Source: CBFDBF01 sp050291465 (GTDB lineage Bacteria > Pseudomonadota > Gammaproteobacteria > Chromatiales > Chromatiaceae). Taken from it: a DNA stretch of 64,000 nucleotides. The DNA lies in contig JBNKJV010000002.1 of NCBI GenBank assembly GCA_050291465.1, positions 216,415 through 280,414 on the forward strand, given 5' to 3'. The notes beneath the pieces were generated by a model that had not been told where the DNA came from, made no database searches, and saw only the letters and a list, made by a program, of their open reading frames with translations. Numbering within the stretch: the stretch's first letter is position 1; each line of letters opens with the position of its first letter. Positions 51,745-60,288 of this stretch are shown here, piece by piece. Position numbers and translations under genes: made by a program.

Positions 51745-52323
51745 TCAGTCGCCGGCCGCGGGTCCCGGTCGCTGTTGCGCGATCAGGCGCCGGTGATGCC
51801 GGAAGATCATCTTCTCCAGATGATTCTGCACCGCCTCTCCAAGAGCCTCGAACCTGGCCAGCACCCGCCGGGACTCGCCTACCTCTTCGATTTCCAATAT
51901 CCGCCCGGGGAACCGCACCGCATCGGGCAGGCGCGGTTCGAGGAACAGCTGGATCCACACGCTCTGCCCCAGCTGGGGCGCCGCGCCCGAACAGCGCCAT
52001 TCTACGCCCCCCGCTGCGAGCCTTATGGGTGTCGGCTCCGGTTGCTTCCCCGCCTCCGGTCCGAGTCTGGAGAAGAGGTCGAGCAACAGATCCACCTTGG
52101 TCTCCAGACGCACCATAAGGGCCTCGTACTCTCCCTCCTCCTCGGGCTTTTCATAACCCTGTTCCGCCAGGAGATTTATACAGCGCAGCAACCGTTCGTT
52201 CCGCTCGGCGATGCGCATAAGGTTTTCCCCCGTACCCTGATCGCCGCGCTCTTCCCATTGCAACGGCAGTTGGTCTTCGTAGACCAGGGTATCCTCCAAC
52301 GGACCGGTTTCCTTCTGTGACAA
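51745..52323 (-). CDS. PilZ-like domain protein of the flagellar region
   Basis: 192 residues. A charged helical N-terminus (1-90, AERNERLLRCINLLAEQG, RLETKVDLLLDLFSRLG) is followed by a beta-rich domain (about 96-192: PIRLAAGGVEWRCSG, LGQSVWIQLFLEPR, ILEIEEVGESRRVLARFEAL) ending in a basic helix FRHHRRLIAQQR. The domain resembles degenerate PilZ domains, with RxxxR and DxSxxG not visible, so c-di-GMP binding is doubtful. It lies directly upstream of fleQ on the same strand (177-base gap). A role in c-di-GMP/flagellar control is likely only by position. Confidence 0.65.
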   Translation of the reverse strand: MSQKETGPLEDTLVYEDQLPLQWEERGDQGTGENLMRIAERNERLLRCINLLAEQGYEKPEEEGEYEALMVRLETKVDLLLDLFSRLGPEAGKQPEPTPIRLAAGGVEWRCSGAAPQLGQSVWIQLFLEPRLPDAVRFPGRILEIEEVGESRRVLARFEALGEAVQNHLEKMIFRHHRRLIAQQRPGPAAGD

Positions 52324-52409
52324 TGTGCAGTTCCCCCTATGGTTGGCCTTGACATGGGCAAAGCGTCGACTTAGAAAGAAATCTTAGGAACATTATAGGT
52401 CTTCTGGAT

Positions 52410-53705
52410 TTGAACGATATCCCCCTGAGCGTGCTGTTTGGCATACTCTTTTTACTAATTCTTCTCTCGGCCTTTTTTTCCGGTTCCGAAACGGCGCTGA
52501 TGACGCTGAACCGTTACCGGCTGCATCATCTCAAGGACTCAGGTCACGCCGGGGCGGCACGGGCCCACCGTCTGCTGCAACGGCCCGACCGCCTGATCGG
52601 TCTGATCCTGCTGGGGAATAATTTCGTCAATATACTTGCATCCTCGCTGGCGACCATTATTGCCCTTCGCATCGGTGGTGAGGGTTCCATCGCCATCGCC
52701 GCCGGGCTGCTTACCCTGGTTATCCTGATCTTTGCCGAAGTGGCGCCGAAAACCCTCGCCGCCCTGCACCCCGAACGCCTCGCCTTCCCGGCCGCATGGG
52801 TCTACTCGCCGCTGCTCCATCCCTGGGCGCCCACGCGCTGGCTGGTGTGGCTGGTGAACGGTATAGCCAACAGCATCCTGAAACGTTTCGGCGTATCCCC
52901 GGAAGAGGGAGCGGAACAGATCCTCAGCCAGGAAGAGCTGCGTACCGTGGTCATGGAAGCGGGAGCCATGATCCCCAAACGGCACAAAAAAATGCTGTTG
53001 AGCATCCTCGATCTGGGCAACGCTTCAGTGGAAGAGATCATGATTCCGCGCAATGAAGTCGATGGAGTGGATCTGGAGGAGCCGCTGGATGAAATCATTT
53101 CCCAGTTTCGAAACAACCTCTATTCCCGTGTTCCGATTTTCGAAGGGGGTATCGACAATGTCATCGGCATCGTCCATATCCGCAGTGCCATGAATGCGCT
53201 GGTTCAGGGCAATCTCACCAAAGAGGTTATACGCGAGATGGCCGAGGAACCCTACTACATACCTGAAGGAACACCATTGAACCGGCAGTTGCTCAATTTT
53301 CAGCGGGAAAAGCGTCATGTGGGATTGGTGGTCGACGAGTATGGTGATCTGCTCGGGCTGCTGACCCTTGCCGACGTGCTGGAAGAGATCGTTGGTGAAT
53401 TTACCACCGACCCATCCGACAGCATTCCTGATGTACTGCCACAGGAAGACGGCAGCTACCTGGTGGCCGGCAGCGCTAATGTTAGAGAACTGGTCAGGGT
53501 TTTCCATTGGGACCTGCCGATAGACGGACCCCGTACCATAAACGGGCTCATCATCGAGTATCTTGAGACGATTCCGCAACCGGGAACCAGTCTGCTCCTT
53601 GCCGGTTACCCGGTAGAAATTTTGCAGCTTCAGGATAATGCGGTTAAGACCGTAAGAATCCTGCCGCTATTAAGAAAAGAAGTAACCGATCAGGAACAGA
53701 AGTAG
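52410..53705 (+). CDS. HlyC/CorC-family (CNNM, DUF21-CBS) membrane transporter
   Basis: 431 residues from a TTG start; the resulting MNDIPLSVLFGIL with SAFFSGSETALMTLNRYRL matches the family's start exactly. The DUF21 domain with four helices (near 7-27, 60-80, 88-110, 122-145) is followed by two CBS modules (about 205-330, RSAMNALVQGN, VDEYGDLLGLLTLADVLEEIVGE) and a C-terminal CorC_HlyC domain. Relatives such as CorB and YfjD act in magnesium or cobalt transport. It is divergent from the PilZ-like gene. No metal can be assigned. Confidence 0.9.
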   Translation: MNDIPLSVLFGILFLLILLSAFFSGSETALMTLNRYRLHHLKDSGHAGAARAHRLLQRPDRLIGLILLGNNFVNILASSLATIIALRIGGEGSIAIAAGLLTLVILIFAEVAPKTLAALHPERLAFPAAWVYSPLLHPWAPTRWLVWLVNGIANSILKRFGVSPEEGAEQILSQEELRTVVMEAGAMIPKRHKKMLLSILDLGNASVEEIMIPRNEVDGVDLEEPLDEIISQFRNNLYSRVPIFEGGIDNVIGIVHIRSAMNALVQGNLTKEVIREMAEEPYYIPEGTPLNRQLLNFQREKRHVGLVVDEYGDLLGLLTLADVLEEIVGEFTTDPSDSIPDVLPQEDGSYLVAGSANVRELVRVFHWDLPIDGPRTINGLIIEYLETIPQPGTSLLLAGYPVEILQLQDNAVKTVRILPLLRKEVTDQEQK

Positions 53706-53717
53706 TGATTCTTACAA

Positions 53718-53745
53718 TTGAACGGGAAATGAAACCCGGTATACT
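53718..53745 (+). promoter_or_regulatory. Promoter of the FHA-PilZ pair
   Basis: -35 TTGAAC (53718-53723), 16-base spacer, -10 TATACT (53740-53745), then a T run. The predicted start of transcription (about 53752) is only about three bases before the ATG at 53755, so the FHA mRNA may be leaderless. Pattern only. Confidence 0.55.
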
Positions 53746-53754
53746 TTTTTTGCT

Positions 53755-54132
53755 ATGAGCAGTGTCACCGAAACCCAACGGCTACCAGGTGAGGATGCGA
53801 TCGACCGGATCGTCAGTCGCATCGATTCACTTCCCGCCGGATATCTCCAGGTGATAGAAGGAGAACATCTGGGCCGCATTATTTTTCTCAACCGATCCCT
53901 TACCAGGCTCGGCCTTTCCGGTGATGCCTGTGCCGTGGTCGCTCACCGCTCGGACGGTTACCACCTTTCTCATCTGGATGGAGAAAATCCACCCTCGCTA
54001 AACGGCACTTCCATCGGTAACCGCACTATAAAGCTGAAAAACAGCGACATCATCGAGGTCCAGGGCATTTCCATGAAATTCCATGAAGGTATGCCTGGAA
54101 CCCTGTCCAGCCGGGTTCGTTCAAAGGAGTAA
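53755..54132 (+). CDS. FHA-domain protein
   Basis: 125 residues. The FHA fold spans roughly 26-115: GYLQVIEGEHLGRIIFL, a serine block SLTRLGL, HRSDGYHLSHL, the LNGTSIGN loop (NGxxI, typical of FHA) and LKNSDIIEVQG. FHA domains bind phosphothreonine peptides. The Arg and Ser that usually contact the phosphate are less clear, so binding is inferred from fold. No ribosome site precedes the ATG. The PilZ gene follows after 8 bases. Confidence 0.8.
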   Translation: MSSVTETQRLPGEDAIDRIVSRIDSLPAGYLQVIEGEHLGRIIFLNRSLTRLGLSGDACAVVAHRSDGYHLSHLDGENPPSLNGTSIGNRTIKLKNSDIIEVQGISMKFHEGMPGTLSSRVRSKE

Positions 54133-54140
54133 TTATTTCC

Positions 54141-54506
54141 ATGAATGACGAAACACATGAGGAGCGGCGCCATTTTCATCGTGTCCTGTTCGACGCCCCG
54201 GCCAACCTGCAACTTGGGGATAAGGATTACCTGACCAAGCTGGTGGATATCTCCCTCAACGGCGCTCTGGCGAAAATACCGGAATCTTGGAGCGGCAAGG
54301 TGGGCGACGACGTGGCCCTGAGCATTCCGCTGGACGAACAACAGAAGATAACCATGCGCACCAGGGTAATCCACATGATGGGGGAGTACCTGGGACTGCG
54401 CTGTCACCATATAGACATGGACAGTATCACCCACCTGCGCCGCCTGGTTGAACTCAACCTCGCGGATGCGCATCTCCTGGAGCGGGACCTGGAGGCGTTG
54501 GGATAG
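54141..54506 (+). CDS. PilZ-domain protein (single domain)
   Basis: 121 residues, one PilZ domain. The c-di-GMP motifs are kept: RRHFHR (9-14, RxxxR) and DISLNGA (D/NxSxxG, near 36-42), followed by ALSIPLDEQQ and RVIHMMGEYLGLRCHHIDMDS. It lies 8 bases after the FHA gene, so the two are probably made together. A link between phosphoprotein binding (FHA) and c-di-GMP is suggested only by this pairing. Third PilZ-type gene of the window. Confidence 0.88.
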   Translation: MNDETHEERRHFHRVLFDAPANLQLGDKDYLTKLVDISLNGALAKIPESWSGKVGDDVALSIPLDEQQKITMRTRVIHMMGEYLGLRCHHIDMDSITHLRRLVELNLADAHLLERDLEALG

Positions 54507-54881
54507 ACCTCTCGTCTAACACGGGATCTACAGCCGAACATAGGGTGGGACCATGCTGCTTCTCGACTCTTACTCACCTCGAGTATTGAACACGGAGTGC
54601 GCAAAGACGCAGAGAACGCAGAGCACCTAAAGCTCTGCACTTCAGTGACTATGCGTTCTTGCCGTTAGTTAGCCTGCTGAATCTGTCACGCAGCTGCGTG
54701 CGCACTGTGACCTACCCTGCAACACATACGGTGGAGTAGGCCGGGTTTTAAGTCAGCGCTACCTGAAAATAAAGTTACCGGCTACCCCTCAGCGACCTTT
54801 GCGTTGAATACCCGGGCTTCATAGGAGATCTCCTAGGCTCTAATTCAGCAGGGACCTGCCCCAGGAGTTCATTCCTAAGGT
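54507..54881. other. Intergenic region, no gene seen
   Basis: 375 bases between convergent genes. It has a 14-base perfect palindrome TAGGAGATCTCCTA (54822-54835) and a short imperfect direct repeat of ACGCAGAG units (54608-54625). No hairpin followed by T is present and no frame has a ribosome site. Confidence 0.55.
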
Positions 54882-56249
54882 TCAGATAACGTCCAACAAC
54901 TGGGAGAGACGATCCACGGCGATCACTTCCAGTCCCGCTATCCCCTTCTTGGGCGCATTGGCCCGGGGCACGACCGCCCGCCGAAAACCGTGTTTGGCCG
55001 CCTCCTGCAGACGCTCCTGGCCGTTGGGAACCGGGCGAATCTCCCCCGCCAGGCCAACCTCGCCGAAGGCGACCATATCCCGCGCCAGGCTACGGTCACG
55101 AAAACTGGAGAGAACCGCCAGCAGCACCGGCAGATCCGCGGCGGTTTCCGTGATTCGCACACCACCTACCACATTGACGTAGACGTCCTGGCCGTACATG
55201 GCCACCCCGCCGTGCCGATGCAATACCGCCAGCAACATGTTCAGACGGTTCTGCTCCAGCCCCAGGGTCACCCGCCGGGGATTCGCCAGGGGACTTTCGT
55301 CCACCAGAGACTGCACCTCCACCAGCAGCGGCCGGCTGCCCTCGCGGGTTACCAGGATGGCGCTGCCCGCCACCTCTTCATGGTGACGGGAAAGAAAAAT
55401 AGCCGACGGATTACTCACTTCACGCAGACCTTTGTCGGTCATGGCGAAGACCCCGAGTTCGTTTACCGCGCCGAAGCGGTTCTTGATGGCGCGGATAAGA
55501 CGGAACTGACTACCGGATTCCCCTTCGAAATAGAGCACCGTGTCCACCATGTGCTCCAGTACCCGAGGCCCTGCCAGGGTTCCCTCCTTGGTAACGTGCC
55601 CCACCAGAAAAATGGTAGTACCGGTCTGTTTGGCAAAGCGCACCAGTTGCGCCGTGGCCTCCCGCACCTGTGCCACCGCCCCGGGAGCCGACTGCAGCAG
55701 TTCGGTGTAAACGGTCTGGATGGAATCGATTACCATTGCATCCGGCCGTTCCTTTGCCGCCAGCCCCAGGATCCGTTCGACACAGGTTTCGGCCAACAGC
55801 CGTAAGCGGTCACAGGAAAGCCCCAGTCGCCTGGCCCGCAGGCTGATCTGCTCCGGGGATTCCTCGCCGCTGACATAGAGCGTCGCGATAGGCTCTGGGA
55901 GTTGTGCCAAAGTCTGCAACAGCAGGGTTGATTTTCCGATCCCCGGGTCTCCGCCGATAAGCACCACGGATCCGGCCACCAGTCCGCCTCCCAACACCCG
56001 GTCCAGTTCATCGGTTCCGGTAGGCACCCCCTGCTGGCGATCCGGCTCTATCTCCGCCAGTGAACGGATACGCGTCTGGCCGGCGTCCCCGGCATATCCG
56101 GCAAAGCGCCCCGCCTTTGCTGGAGAGCTCTCATCCGGAGCCTCTTCCAGGGTGTTCCAGGCCTGGCAATCGGGGCACTGCCCGGCCCATTTTGGAGACC
56201 GGCCGCCACAGGCGGAACAGACGTATATGGATTTTCCCCCTTTGCCCAT
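54882..56249 (-). CDS. radA: DNA repair protein RadA (Sms)
   Basis: 455 residues. An N-terminal zinc finger with four Cys (YVCSACGGRSPKWAGQCPDC, 9-28), a RecA-like core with Walker A GGDPGIGKSTLL, the RadA-specific KNRFG motif, and a Lon-like C-terminal domain ending LEVIAVDRLSQLLDVI. RadA promotes branch migration in recombination repair. It follows alr by 26 bases in the conserved dnaB-alr-radA order. Confidence 0.96.
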   Translation of the reverse strand: MGKGGKSIYVCSACGGRSPKWAGQCPDCQAWNTLEEAPDESSPAKAGRFAGYAGDAGQTRIRSLAEIEPDRQQGVPTGTDELDRVLGGGLVAGSVVLIGGDPGIGKSTLLLQTLAQLPEPIATLYVSGEESPEQISLRARRLGLSCDRLRLLAETCVERILGLAAKERPDAMVIDSIQTVYTELLQSAPGAVAQVREATAQLVRFAKQTGTTIFLVGHVTKEGTLAGPRVLEHMVDTVLYFEGESGSQFRLIRAIKNRFGAVNELGVFAMTDKGLREVSNPSAIFLSRHHEEVAGSAILVTREGSRPLLVEVQSLVDESPLANPRRVTLGLEQNRLNMLLAVLHRHGGVAMYGQDVYVNVVGGVRITETAADLPVLLAVLSSFRDRSLARDMVAFGEVGLAGEIRPVPNGQERLQEAAKHGFRRAVVPRANAPKKGIAGLEVIAVDRLSQLLDVI

Positions 56250-56275
56250 AAGCGATTACCTACCGGTGGTTCCGA

Positions 56276-57373
56276 TCAGGTATCCCTGTCCTTATCTATC
56301 TCGATCATTTCCACACGACGTGCGACACCGCAGAGCAGTTGATAGGGGATGGTGTCGGCGGCGCGGGCGACCTCCTCCACCGGCAATCCTTCACCCCAGA
56401 GGACTACCGGATCTCCCACCCGAACTTCAGGCCGGGTACGCAGGTCGACGGTAATGGAGTCCATTGAGACCCTGCCCACCAACGGAACCCTGTAGCCGTT
56501 AACCAGAACCGGGGTTCCAAAACCGGCATGTCGCGGATAACCGTCTCCATAGCCGATGGCGATGACCCCCACATTCATATCTTCGGGACAGAGCCAGCTG
56601 CCGCCATAGCCGATTCCGTCACCCTTGCGGTAATGGTTCACCGCAATCACGCGGCTGCGCAGGGTCATCACCGGCCGCAGCCCGTCATCTTCCGCATTGC
56701 GGTTTAGGAAGGGCGAAACACCGTACAACATGATGCCGGGCCGAACCCATTCGGTATGGGACTCCTTCCACCCGAGTACCCCACCGGAGTTGGCGCTGCA
56801 GGCATCCGTACCGAATTCCCCCACCAGCTCACGAAATACCTGCAGTTGCCGTGCGGTCGCCGGGTCTGACAGATCGTCCGCATTGGCTAGATGGGTCATC
56901 AGCCGTACCTCGCCCTTCACCGCCGTGCAGTTGGTGAGACGCCGGAACGCCGTCGCGGCCTCTTCCGGCGCAATGCCGAGCCGATGCATACCGGTATCCA
57001 GTTTCAGCCAGCAGGTAACCGGACGGGCAGAGTCGTGTTGCTCCAATTGGTCTATCTGCCCCGGTTCATGAACAACCAGCTCCAGATCGTTGCCCGCCGC
57101 AACTTCCAGGTCGTCCCGGTCGAAAAAGCCCTCCAAAATAGCGATAGGTCGTTTCTCACCGGCCTCACGCAGCGTTACGCCCTCATTAACGCGGGCCACC
57201 GCCAGAGCGTCGGCGTCGTTCAACGCCGCGGCCACGCGTAACATACCGTGACCATAGCCGTTGGCCTTGATAACTGCCATGACTCGGCTATGGGGCGCCG
57301 CCTCTCTTACCCGTTGCAGGTTGTAGCGGAGAGCGGAGAGATCTATCAGGGCACTTGGATCATGACCCATCAA
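56276..57373 (-). CDS. alr: Alanine racemase
   Basis: Makes D-alanine for the cell wall. 365 residues. The PLP lysine is in MAVIKANGYGHG (33-44), the second catalytic base Tyr in GDGIGYGGSW (near 250), with VGRVSMDSITVD and PYQLLCGVARRV at the C-terminal end. Its ATG overlaps the dnaB stop by 4 bases, so dnaB-alr-radA is one transcription unit. Confidence 0.95.
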   Translation of the reverse strand: MMGHDPSALIDLSALRYNLQRVREAAPHSRVMAVIKANGYGHGMLRVAAALNDADALAVARVNEGVTLREAGEKRPIAILEGFFDRDDLEVAAGNDLELVVHEPGQIDQLEQHDSARPVTCWLKLDTGMHRLGIAPEEAATAFRRLTNCTAVKGEVRLMTHLANADDLSDPATARQLQVFRELVGEFGTDACSANSGGVLGWKESHTEWVRPGIMLYGVSPFLNRNAEDDGLRPVMTLRSRVIAVNHYRKGDGIGYGGSWLCPEDMNVGVIAIGYGDGYPRHAGFGTPVLVNGYRVPLVGRVSMDSITVDLRTRPEVRVGDPVVLWGEGLPVEEVARAADTIPYQLLCGVARRVEMIEIDKDRDT

Positions 57374-58773
57374 TAGCCCTCGTCTCCATAGACATCATCG
57401 ATAAAGTTCTCGAACTTGGTGTATTTCCCCAGGAACGTGAGCCGGGTGGTACCGATGGGACCGTTACGCTGCTTACCGATAATGATCTCCGCGATCCCCC
57501 GGTCAGGGCTCTCCTCGTTATAGACCTCATCGCGATAAATAAACACAATCAGGTCCGCATCCTGCTCAATGGCCCCGGATTCCCGCAGATCCGACATGAT
57601 CGGGCGTTTATTGGTGCGCTGTTCCAGGCTGCGGTTAAGCTGGGAGAGAGCGATAACCGGTACGGAAAGTTCTTTCGCCAGCGCCTTCAGAGAACGGGAG
57701 ATAGCGGATATCTCGGTAGTACGATTCTCCCCCTCCCCCGGCGCCTGCATCAGCTGCAGATAATCGATCACGATCAGTCCCAGGTCGCCGTGCTCCCGCT
57801 TCAGTCGCCGTGCCTTGGCCCGCACCTCGGTGGGCGTAAGGGCGGCACTATCATCGATAAAAAGCGGAGCGTCCGCCAGGATACTCACGGCGGAGGTGAG
57901 ACGGGGCCACTCGTCGTCCTCCAGCTTTCCGGTACGCACCCGGTGCTGATCGATACGCCCGAGGGAGGACATCATACGCATGGCCAGGGCATCTCCCGGC
58001 ATCTCCATACTGAACACCGCCACCGGAACCTTGTTATGGATAGCCACGTTCTCCGCGATATTCATGGCAAAAGTGGTCTTACCCATGGAGGGTCGGCCCG
58101 CCACGACGATAAGATCAGACGGTTGCAGACCTGACGTCATATCATCGAAATCGGAAAATCCGGTACCGAGACCGGTGATGTGTTCATCCTGTTGAAACAG
58201 GGTCTCGATCCGGTCCACCGCCTTGGTAAGCAGCACCTTGATAGGGTCGAAACCCCCGGTTCCGCGGGACCGTTGCTCGGCAATCTGAAATACCTTCTGC
58301 TCCGCTTCGTCCAGCAATTGCACGCTGGAGCGCCCTTCCGGACGGAAACCCTTGTCAGCGATCTCGGTACCTACGCGTATCAGCTGACGCATCACCGAAT
58401 GCTCCCGCACGATATCGGCATAGGCGCGGATGTTGGCGGCGCTGGGTGTATCCTTGGCCAGGCTGCCGAGATAGGCCAGACCCCCGGCATCCTCCAGGAC
58501 TTCCTCCTTCTCCAGCTCCTCGGAGAGGGTGACCACATCGAACGGTTTGTTGTGTTCCGCCAGTCTTTCTATGGCCTGGAAAATCAACTGATGTTCGCGA
58601 CGATAGAAATCATGTCCGCCGATCCGGTCGGCGATCTGATCCCAGGACTGGTTATCCAGCATCAAGCCACCGAGTACCGACTGCTCCCCCTGTACAGAAT
58701 GGGGCGGTACGCGCAACGTATCCATCGCCGTATCAGCGTCTGGGGGGCTGGCGGGAAAGACCGGTGTCTGCAT
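57370..58773 (-). CDS. dnaB: Replicative DNA helicase DnaB
   Basis: 467 residues. N-terminal DnaB domain (VPPHSVQGEQSVLGGLMLDN, 22-41), then the RecA-like helicase core with Walker A AGRPSMGKTTFAMN and LIVIDYLQLMQ, arginine finger region near the end, and the typical end LTFLGKYTKFENF. It follows rplI after a strong terminator, so it needs its own promoter. Overlaps alr. No intein is present. Confidence 0.96.
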   Translation of the reverse strand: MQTPVFPASPPDADTAMDTLRVPPHSVQGEQSVLGGLMLDNQSWDQIADRIGGHDFYRREHQLIFQAIERLAEHNKPFDVVTLSEELEKEEVLEDAGGLAYLGSLAKDTPSAANIRAYADIVREHSVMRQLIRVGTEIADKGFRPEGRSSVQLLDEAEQKVFQIAEQRSRGTGGFDPIKVLLTKAVDRIETLFQQDEHITGLGTGFSDFDDMTSGLQPSDLIVVAGRPSMGKTTFAMNIAENVAIHNKVPVAVFSMEMPGDALAMRMMSSLGRIDQHRVRTGKLEDDEWPRLTSAVSILADAPLFIDDSAALTPTEVRAKARRLKREHGDLGLIVIDYLQLMQAPGEGENRTTEISAISRSLKALAKELSVPVIALSQLNRSLEQRTNKRPIMSDLRESGAIEQDADLIVFIYRDEVYNEESPDRGIAEIIIGKQRNGPIGTTRLTFLGKYTKFENFIDDVYGDEGY

Positions 58774-58823
58774 ACTGTTTCAGGACAAAGAAATCGGAAC
58801 GGGACGACATACTAGCACAAAAA

Positions 58824-58863
58824 AAAAACCGGGCTTGGGAAAGAAATCCCAAGCCCGGTTTTT
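58824..58863 (-). terminator. Rho-independent terminator of the rpsF-rpsR-rplI operon
   Basis: A perfect 14-bp stem (AACCGGGCTTGGGA / TCCCAAGCCCGGTT) with a 6-base loop. On the minus strand it is followed by a run of ten T. It lies 13 bases after the rplI stop codon. Its opposite flank is T-rich too, so it could work in both directions. Confidence 0.92.
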
Positions 58864-58875
58864 AGCTGTTACGCC

Positions 58876-59328
58876 TTACTCTTTTTCCGCTACGATCGAT
58901 AGTTTCAGGGTGGTATCCACATCGGAATGAAGGTGGATCTGCACCTCGAAATCGCCGACGACATGGAACGGACCCTCGGGAAGCCTGATCTCCCGCCGTT
59001 CCAGCTCCACACCGGCCGCGTTGACCGCTTCAGCGATATCGACGGTACCGACGGAACCGAACAGCCTGCCCTCATCACCCGCCTTGGCAGGTATGGAAAC
59101 GTTCAGAGCCTCGATCTTGGCCTTGCGTGCCTCAGCCGTGGCCAGCACCGCCGCCGCTTCCTTCTCCAGCTCGGCACGGCGTGCTTCAAAGGCAGCCAGG
59201 TTTTCCTGGGTGGCCGGGATGGCCCGCCCGGTCGGAACCAGATAGTTGCGGCCGTAGCCGGATTTAACGGTCACCTTGTCCCCAAGGCCACCGAGATTTT
59301 CAATCTTTTCTAACAGAATAACTTCCAT
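58876..59328 (-). CDS. rplI: Ribosomal protein L9
   Basis: 150 residues, normal length. N-terminal KOW-like part MEVILLEKIENLGGLGDKVTVKSGYGRNYLVP (in pieces LGGLGDKV, GYGRNYLVP), a helical stalk and a C-terminal domain with LFGSVGTVDI. Last gene of rpsF-rpsR-rplI; 23 bases after rpsR. Confidence 0.97.
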   Translation of the reverse strand: MEVILLEKIENLGGLGDKVTVKSGYGRNYLVPTGRAIPATQENLAAFEARRAELEKEAAAVLATAEARKAKIEALNVSIPAKAGDEGRLFGSVGTVDIAEAVNAAGVELERREIRLPEGPFHVVGDFEVQIHLHSDVDTTLKLSIVAEKE

Positions 59329-59351
59329 CTTGGATGCCTCTCGGTCAACTC

Positions 59352-59576
59352 TCAGTGTTTATCGGTGTAAGGCAGAAGCGCCAGGAAGCGAGCCCGCTTG
59401 ATCGCGGTGGCCAGCTGACGCTGGTAGCGTGCCTTGGTTCCGGTAATGCGGCTGGGAACGATTTTGCCGCTCTCACTGATAAAGGCCTTAAGCAGGTTCA
59501 AATCCTTGTAATCAACTTCATTGATCTTTTCTGCCGTGAATCTGCAGTATCTTCTGCGACGAAAATAACGTGACAT
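59352..59576 (-). CDS. rpsR: Ribosomal protein S18
   Basis: 74 residues, starting MSRYFRRRRYCRFTAEK, normal length. Binds S6 in the 30S platform. VPSRITGTKARYQRQLATAIKRAR (in pieces) is the conserved core. It lies 63 bases after rpsF and 23 before rplI. Confidence 0.97.
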   Translation of the reverse strand: MSRYFRRRRYCRFTAEKINEVDYKDLNLLKAFISESGKIVPSRITGTKARYQRQLATAIKRARFLALLPYTDKH

Positions 59577-59639
59577 ATTAGTTCCTCGAATTCTTCAGAT
59601 TGGATCCGGCCGCATTTTCGGCCCTGGATCCGGTATGGA

Positions 59640-60053
59640 TCAGTCGTCTTCCTGTTCGGACGCCTCGTCCTCATCGGGTTCGCTGATGTCCTGGACATCT
59701 TCACGAGCCCGCTCTTCGCGTTCTTCGCGCTCTTCGCTGGACTTTGCCAGCGGCGACGCCTCGGTAATGGCCTGTTTACGCTTTACCACCAGGTTCCGCA
59801 GAACCGCGTCATTAAAACGGAACGCGTTTTCCAGCTCAGAAAGCGCCTCACCATCACACTCAATATTCATGAGTACGTAATGGGCCTTGTGCAGTTTCTG
59901 GATGGGATAGGCGAGCTGACGACGTCCCCAGTCTTCCAGGCGATGGATCTTGCCCTCTTTGGATTCGATGATCGAACGGTAACGGTCGATCATACCGGGA
60001 ACCTGCTCACTCTGGTCCGGATGGACCATGAACACAACTTCGTAATGTCTCAT
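59640..60053 (-). CDS. rpsF: Ribosomal protein S6
   Basis: 137 residues. The first ~100 are the S6 fold (MRHYEVVFMVHPDQSEQVPG, HYVLMNIECDGEALSEL). The last ~35 residues form a Glu/Asp/Ser-rich acidic tail, as in E. coli S6, where RimK adds extra glutamates. First gene of the operon, with a clear promoter 87 bases upstream and a leader that may hold an S6:S18 autoregulatory structure. Confidence 0.97.
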   Translation of the reverse strand: MRHYEVVFMVHPDQSEQVPGMIDRYRSIIESKEGKIHRLEDWGRRQLAYPIQKLHKAHYVLMNIECDGEALSELENAFRFNDAVLRNLVVKRKQAITEASPLAKSSEEREEREERAREDVQDISEPDEDEASEQEDD

Positions 60054-60135
60054 TTTTGCCCCTTATGGATTAACAGCCTCCCGCCCGTAGCGGTGAAGCA
60101 AGGAGTTGGTGCGGTTTTCCCCACACCGGGAAGCC
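60054..60135 (-). promoter_or_regulatory. Leader of the rpsF operon, possible S6:S18-binding structure
   Basis: About 80 bases lie between the promoter and rpsF. On the minus strand GTGTGG/CCGCAC can pair around a small GGAAAA loop, with CCGC nearby, loosely like the autoregulatory leaders that bind S6:S18 in other bacteria. Structure not computed; candidate only. Confidence 0.3.
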
Positions 60136-60139
60136 GCGC

Positions 60140-60168
60140 ATATTACCTTGAACAAGAGGGCTATGCAA
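60140..60168 (-). promoter_or_regulatory. Promoter of rpsF-rpsR-rplI
   Basis: Minus strand: -35 TTGCAT (60163-60168), 17-base spacer, -10 TAATAT (60140-60145). It gives a leader of about 80 bases. Strong match in a place that has no competing gene. Confidence 0.7.
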
Positions 60169-60288
60169 CGGATATTGCAGGATTTTTTGGCTCGGCGGGT
60201 TTTGTCTACGCTGGATGGTGATTTGATATCAATCACCCCCTCTCACTGCTCCTAAAGGGGGAGAAGCACGTACGTCCCGTCAGGGGAG

